A stretch of 9,417 bases of DNA, taken from contig CAYTLQ010000236.1 of NCBI GenBank assembly GCA_964438715.1, positions 1-9,417 on the forward strand, written 5' to 3'. The notes below the pieces were generated by a model. The model did not search any database, was not told the origin of the DNA, and saw only the letters and a program-made list of their open reading frames with translations. The stretch is from CAYTLQ01 sp964438715. Its GTDB lineage: Bacteria > Bacteroidota > Ignavibacteria > Ignavibacteriales > Ignavibacteriaceae. Position numbers and translations under genes: made by a program. Of the stretch, positions 5,836 through 9,417 are shown one piece after another (position 1 is the first letter of the stretch; each line of letters opens with the position of its first letter).

Positions 5836-7439
5836 TATCTGGAATTCGCCATATCTGCGGCTTTATCAAATAATGTAATTGCTTTCTTGATTTGTTTATC
5901 TGTTTTAAGAAGCACACTATACCAACCTTCATTTTTCCAGTAATTACGGGCGAGTTGCGCCTTCAGGCGTTCTTTAATATATCCTTTATCAGTATCATAT
6001 CCTTTCTCATCAAAGGCTACATCCTTCGATTTCGCAAACTCGAGAAACTCTTTAATTTCTTTATCTGAAAACTGAAAGTTCTTATTAAACTTCATCAAGT
6101 CATTTCCGTACTCTTTCTGAATCCTTTGTCCATTTGCATCTATGTAATTCCTTATATAAAGGAAAAAGACATTTTTCCTCAAAAGCGAAGCGGTATAGTC
6201 TGTAATTTTTTCAGACTTTACTATATAGTCAGGTGTAATACCACCACCTCCATATATTATTCTTCCTTTATTGGTTTTATATACAGGTCTTGACGAGTCT
6301 TTTTCTGCTGTATGATCTATGTTATCGCCTTCACTTTCTTCATATTCTGCGATATCTTCATAATAACTCTTTTTGTCTTTGTATTTTCTTTGAATGCGAC
6401 GGCCGGATGGTGTAAAATATTCTGAAATAGTGAGACGAAGAGCACTACCATCTTTAAGAGGGAACTGCCTTTGAACCAGCCCTTTTCCAAAAGATGTTTC
6501 TCCAACAATAAGACCGCGGTCCCAGTCCTGTATAGCACCGGAAACTATTTCACTTGCAGAGGCACTACCCCTGTTTATTAGAACAATAATGGGCGTATTT
6601 TCAAAATCGGAAGGACGGCTTGCGTAAAAAGTTTCGTTAAATTCTTGTCTCCGCCCTTCAGTGAAAACTATTTTCTTATTGCCCTCTATAAACAAGTCAG
6701 CTATCTGAAACGCCTGATTAAGGTAACCTCCCGGGTTATTTCTTAAATCAAGAATAATATTTTCCATACCTTTCGATTTTAAGTCATTAAGTGCTGATAC
6801 AAGTTCATCGGTAGTTTTTTCTGCAAAGCGGTTTACACTTACATAACCAATTTTTTCATCAATCATTATGTGTGTATCCACTGAATAGAGGGGTATCTTA
6901 TCTCTTGTTATTTCATATTCAATTAACTCTTTTAAGCCTACTCGTGCAATATGAACCAGAACTTTAGTACCCGCCTTGCCCCGCAGTTTTTTTCTTACCT
7001 CATCTGTAGTAATGCCAATACAGTCCTTTCCGTCTATCTTAACAATACGGTCACCGGCCTGAATTCCCAGTGCTTCACTTGGTCCACCGGTTATTGGTGT
7101 TACAACAGTAAGTGTATCGTTAACTATCTGAAATTCAATTCCTATCCCCTCAAAATCGCCACGAAATTCTTCTTCGACAGATTGCATCTGTTTTACCGGG
7201 ATATATACAGAGTGAGGATCAAGATTTTCCAACATTCCATTTATGGCCGATTCGACAAGTTTCTCCGTATCAACTTTTTCAACATAAAATTTCTGAGTAT
7301 TTACAATAACATCATTAAATTTCTTGATACTCTCCATAAGGTTATCACTGGAAATTGCCTTCTGAATCTGAGTACCCAGGAGAATACCTGAGGCAAGAAT
7401 AATAACCATAAGTGGAAAACGAAATTTTTTATAATTCAT
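5835..7439 (-). CDS. S41 family C-terminal-processing protease (CtpA/Prc-like) with PDZ domain
   Basis: A 534-residue serine protease of the tail-specific protease family, which trims or degrades envelope proteins from their C-termini. An N-terminal hydrophobic segment (8-24) is a signal peptide or membrane anchor, placing it in the periplasm. The PDZ domain lies at about 93-180 (GDFEGIGIEF, GPSEALGIQAGDRIVKIDG). The protease core includes GYVSVNRFAEKTTDEL (198-213) and ILDLRNNPGGYL (229-240). The catalytic triad, by alignment with E. coli Prc (S430/K455/Q459), is S294 in GSASASEI, K319 in FGKG and Q323; spacings of 25 and 4 match exactly. GGGGITPD (397-404) is a conserved post-catalytic block. 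A C-terminal extension of about 130 residues is longer than in small CtpA proteins but, as far as I recall, common in Bacteroidota-type members. AAGGAG directly overlaps the previous stop and lies 4 bases before the ATG. It overlaps the DUF3108 gene by one base. Confidence 0.95.
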   Translation of the reverse strand: MNYKKFRFPLMVIILASGILLGTQIQKAISSDNLMESIKKFNDVIVNTQKFYVEKVDTEKLVESAINGMLENLDPHSVYIPVKQMQSVEEEFRGDFEGIGIEFQIVNDTLTVVTPITGGPSEALGIQAGDRIVKIDGKDCIGITTDEVRKKLRGKAGTKVLVHIARVGLKELIEYEITRDKIPLYSVDTHIMIDEKIGYVSVNRFAEKTTDELVSALNDLKSKGMENIILDLRNNPGGYLNQAFQIADLFIEGNKKIVFTEGRRQEFNETFYASRPSDFENTPIIVLINRGSASASEIVSGAIQDWDRGLIVGETSFGKGLVQRQFPLKDGSALRLTISEYFTPSGRRIQRKYKDKKSYYEDIAEYEESEGDNIDHTAEKDSSRPVYKTNKGRIIYGGGGITPDYIVKSEKITDYTASLLRKNVFFLYIRNYIDANGQRIQKEYGNDLMKFNKNFQFSDKEIKEFLEFAKSKDVAFDEKGYDTDKGYIKERLKAQLARNYWKNEGWYSVLLKTDKQIKKAITLFDKAADMANSR

Positions 7440-7443
7440 ACAA

Positions 7444-7447
7444 CTCC
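7444..7447 (-). promoter_or_regulatory. Ribosome binding site of the S41 protease gene
   Basis: The coding strand reads TAAGGAG then TTGT then the ATG at 7437-7439. The TAA is the stop of the Wzi-like gene, so the binding site is fused to the end of that gene, within an 8-base gap. Confidence 0.7.
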
Positions 7448-9082
7448 TTATAACTTAAGCGTTAGATCGAAAATAAAATCAGTACTGGTAACTTGCGTCT
7501 TGTTTATGAAGGACCTGTTACCATGCCGGAAAAACAAATTCATTGAAATGTTTTTTGCCGGTTTGTAAAGGACCGAAATCCTTAAATCTCGTAAATATTC
7601 TTTTACACCTTCCAAAAATCGTATATTTTCTGCATCTCCGACACGGTGTCCAGCACGGAAATCGCCGCCATGATTAACTAACATATTATTATTGCCATCA
7701 ATCTCATTAGCGCCATGAACAGAATAATAATAATTTAAATTCGCAATTACGCGATGTGTAAACCGATATTCTGCTCCAAATCCCAACAACCAGCTGTTTG
7801 GCTGAATCGGGATTCCAATAGGATAACCGAAATTTGAATAATTATTCTCAGAGAGCCTATGACTAAAAACATACGGTTCAATTTTCAAATAGTCAAGATG
7901 AATGTCAAGGGGAAAATGATTAATAGGCTCATAATAATTAGCAGATAATTGCAAAATTGTTTGATTCCCCCACCATCCTGTGCCCAATTTGCCATAGCTT
8001 ATATCGTCAAGCAGTAATGTACCATATAAATTAATCTTATGAAAAGTTGAGGATTTAATGTCAATAAAGAGCATTGAATTATCCCGATCATAATTACTAT
8101 GTTCAACCGACTTGTAAAAAGTGAAGGGGTTAATATAACTTAAATCCAATGCCCTACTGTAGATAGTCAGTTCTCCCATACCAAAATAAATATCATCCGG
8201 CAGAGCAAATTGAACACGGTGGTAAGCAAAATGTTTATCTTTAATTACATTAACACCCCCTGTAATAGTATCGGGAAGCAGAGATTTTTCTCCCAATAAT
8301 TTCGCATGAAGAGAATTAAAGCTAAATATTCCCTTTGTAAAACTTATAGAAAAATAATCAGGATCCTGACTGTATCCGCTTACAATAGTTCTGATTCCAC
8401 CATATCCAATTTGAATTTTCTCCCTTCCTATCCTGAAAGCCAGATTGTCAGATTCGTAAGTAAAATATCCATTCGAGCCATCAAAGAAATTGTCACCATC
8501 AACTTTTGTAAAACCAAAATTTTGTTCCAATTTAGGAATGGTCTGTAGTAAATCCTTAGAGCCGTTTCTTATCCCGTTAGCTCCCTGTAACCGAAAACTA
8601 AAATACTTGTTTAATTTTCCGGAAAATGTTCCTTTAAGGTTACTAAGTTGAGCAAGTGTTTTGTTTGAAGTTATTGTAGTTGATGAGAGTTGAACTTCAA
8701 CCCCAATAAAGTCACCGTTTTCAAGATCAGAGAAATAAATAAAATTATTTTTCTCATTAAAGACATCAAAATCACCACCTGATAACAATGAATTAATATT
8801 TTTTACTGTATCCTCTAAAAACGGTTCATAGTCCTTTAAATAATCATATAATTCATTTCTATCTGATAATGATAATTTATCAGAATTCAGACATCTTTTT
8901 AGTGCATCGGTTATTACAAAAGTTGGAAATGGCAGATGAAATTCATTAGGTATTTGTATAATCCCCAGCCCCTCCATACGCTTTAAGAATTTGTATATTG
9001 ATTCATCTTCTTGCTGAAAGCCGGTCTGAGAAAAACCTGAGAAAGAGATAAATAGAAAATAGAAAAACAAAAATCGTTTCAT
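7448..9082 (-). CDS. Outer-membrane beta-barrel protein, Wzi-like (capsule/exopolysaccharide assembly)
   Basis: A 544-residue exported protein. The signal peptide is MKRF plus a hydrophobic run ending at about residue 19 (SFSGFSQ). Residues 27-62 (YKFLKRMEGLGII, FPTFVITDAL) resemble the short N-terminal helical region of Wzi-type proteins. From about 112 on the sequence alternates polar and hydrophobic residues with many aromatic ends, as in a beta-barrel (for example FSFRLQGANG, LAFRIGREKIQIGYGG, KINLYGTLLLDDI, WLLGFGAEYRF). The final strand is FIFDLTLKL. Wzi proteins anchor or help assemble surface polysaccharide at the outer membrane; that role here is inferred from fold type and from the glycosyltransferase directly upstream. 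The ATG at 9080-9082 overlaps the upstream TGA by one base (TGATG) and has AAGAGG 7 bases before it. A TTG start 18 bases upstream is possible but would lack this site and spoil the signal peptide. Family assignment is moderate; barrel and export are more certain. Confidence 0.75.
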   Translation of the reverse strand: MKRFLFFYFLFISFSGFSQTGFQQEDESIYKFLKRMEGLGIIQIPNEFHLPFPTFVITDALKRCLNSDKLSLSDRNELYDYLKDYEPFLEDTVKNINSLLSGGDFDVFNEKNNFIYFSDLENGDFIGVEVQLSSTTITSNKTLAQLSNLKGTFSGKLNKYFSFRLQGANGIRNGSKDLLQTIPKLEQNFGFTKVDGDNFFDGSNGYFTYESDNLAFRIGREKIQIGYGGIRTIVSGYSQDPDYFSISFTKGIFSFNSLHAKLLGEKSLLPDTITGGVNVIKDKHFAYHRVQFALPDDIYFGMGELTIYSRALDLSYINPFTFYKSVEHSNYDRDNSMLFIDIKSSTFHKINLYGTLLLDDISYGKLGTGWWGNQTILQLSANYYEPINHFPLDIHLDYLKIEPYVFSHRLSENNYSNFGYPIGIPIQPNSWLLGFGAEYRFTHRVIANLNYYYSVHGANEIDGNNNMLVNHGGDFRAGHRVGDAENIRFLEGVKEYLRDLRISVLYKPAKNISMNLFFRHGNRSFINKTQVTSTDFIFDLTLKL

Positions 9083-9417
9083 CACCTCACCTCTTCCCAA
9101 ATTTTTGAAATTGCTCTTCCCCGAAGAAATATGCTGACAGAATTTTTAAACCATGAAAGAGTTATGTGGATATATCCATATTTACGGTACCTCCGTGGAG
9201 ACTCGAAAACCCGAAAGTCTTTTTTAAACAATATTTTATATTGTCGGGCTATTCGTCGAAATAAATCAAAATCTTCACCGGCGGCAAACTCAACATTATA
9301 TCCGTTCATTGCCGTAAATACTTCTCTTCTTAACAACTGACATTCTCCTCTTCCCATTCCGATTTTGATCTTATTTAGAAAATAGAAATAATTATTGTAG
9401 AATCCATGATATAATTT
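9082..9417 (-). CDS. Family 2 glycosyltransferase, C-terminal fragment (runs off right edge)
   Basis: The last 111 residues of a protein whose frame is open to the right edge. The first in-frame Met at 9355-9357 is internal, not the start: residues encoded before it (KLYHGFYNNYFYFLNKIKIG) continue the protein sensibly. The fragment has the usual GT2 block LLRREVFTAMNGYNVEFAAGEDFDLFRRI (described in two parts: LLRREVF at 28-34, and GEDFDLFRR at 47-55, where the ED pair carries the likely catalytic acid), then VFESPRRYRKYG (70-81) and a moderately hydrophobic tail. GT-A enzymes of this type transfer sugars from nucleotide or lipid donors to lipids, glycans or proteins; the N-terminal nucleotide-binding half is outside the window, so donor and acceptor are unknown. 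Its stop overlaps the start of the Wzi-like gene by one base, suggesting a joint role in surface polysaccharide. Confidence 0.82.
   Translation of the reverse strand, partial: KLYHGFYNNYFYFLNKIKIGMGRGECQLLRREVFTAMNGYNVEFAAGEDFDLFRRIARQYKILFKKDFRVFESPRRYRKYGYIHITLSWFKNSVSIFLRGRAISKIWEEVR

Larger units (their letters stand above)
1..9417 (-). other. Operon-like run of ten co-directional genes
   Basis: All ten genes are on the minus strand. Junctions in transcription order are: 1-base overlap (glycosyltransferase/Wzi-like), 8-base gap, 1-base overlap (protease/DUF3108), 43-base overlap (DUF3108/carbonic anhydrase), 4-base overlap (/ybeY), 28-base gap (/topA), 4-base overlap (/xerC), 14-base gap (/hpf) and 14-base overlap (/hprK). 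I see no hairpin-plus-T-run terminator and no free space for a promoter between genes. Promoters could still sit inside coding regions, so one transcript is likely but not shown. Confidence 0.6.

Noticed and set aside
6317..6538. Minus-strand open frame of 73 codons within the protease gene
   Set aside because: Alternate frame of the protease catalytic region with no ribosome binding site or recognisable protein features.
6951..7391. Plus-strand open frame of 146 codons
   Set aside because: It lies wholly antisense to the PDZ and N-terminal region of the S41 protease, which has full family motifs. The translated sequence resembles no family and looks like a shadow.
9083..9100. TTG start for the Wzi-like protein six residues upstream
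   Set aside because: The codons overlap the AAGAGG binding site of the ATG at 9082, and the extension would put charged residues before an otherwise good signal peptide.
9355..9357. Start codon for the right-edge glycosyltransferase
   Set aside because: The frame remains open to the window edge with a plausible continuation, and a 91-residue protein would lack the GT-A nucleotide-binding half. It is an internal Met.

Overview
The window is a single block of closely packed genes, all on the minus strand. Going 5'->3' on the coding strand (high to low coordinates) the order is: the C-terminal end of a family 2 glycosyltransferase; a Wzi-like outer-membrane beta-barrel protein; an S41 C-terminal-processing protease; a secreted DUF3108 protein; a gamma-class carbonic anhydrase-like protein; YbeY; DNA topoisomerase I (topA); a XerC/D-type tyrosine recombinase; a short ribosome hibernation factor (hpf); and the N-terminal half of HPr kinase/phosphorylase (hprK), cut off by the left edge. 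I see no credible plus-strand gene, no RNA gene, no mobile element and no CRISPR array. No stretch longer than 28 bases lacks a gene.

The DNA is AT-rich by eye (not computed). Several traits point to a Gram-negative bacterium of the Bacteroidota/Chlorobiota/Ignavibacteria group: a Wzi-family outer-membrane protein, a secreted DUF3108 protein, a YbeY with Asp in place of the third zinc His, an S41 protease of about 530 residues, and HprK outside the Firmicutes. My best guess is Ignavibacteria or a relative, but this is inferred from protein flavour and no search was run.

Layout: 5008-9417 is an envelope module (sugar transfer, outer-membrane export or assembly, periplasmic proteolysis, a secreted protein of unknown function). 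1-5050 is a housekeeping module (carbonic anhydrase-like hexapeptide protein, rRNA maturation, DNA supercoiling, chromosome dimer resolution, ribosome hibernation, HPr phosphorylation control). Junctions are 1-, 4-, 14- and 43-base overlaps or gaps of 8, 14 and 28 bases. This suggests one long transcript with translational coupling. Any promoter would have to lie inside upstream coding sequence or outside the window.

The most unusual observation is the DUF3108/carbonic anhydrase overlap. It carries a classical A AAA AAG slippery heptamer in the DUF3108 reading phase, and the -1 frame at that point is exactly the carbonic anhydrase frame. A -1 slip would make a secreted DUF3108-carbonic anhydrase fusion of about 450 residues. 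This is a hypothesis; A8-A9 runs are common in this DNA, and the simple explanation is an A-rich start region.
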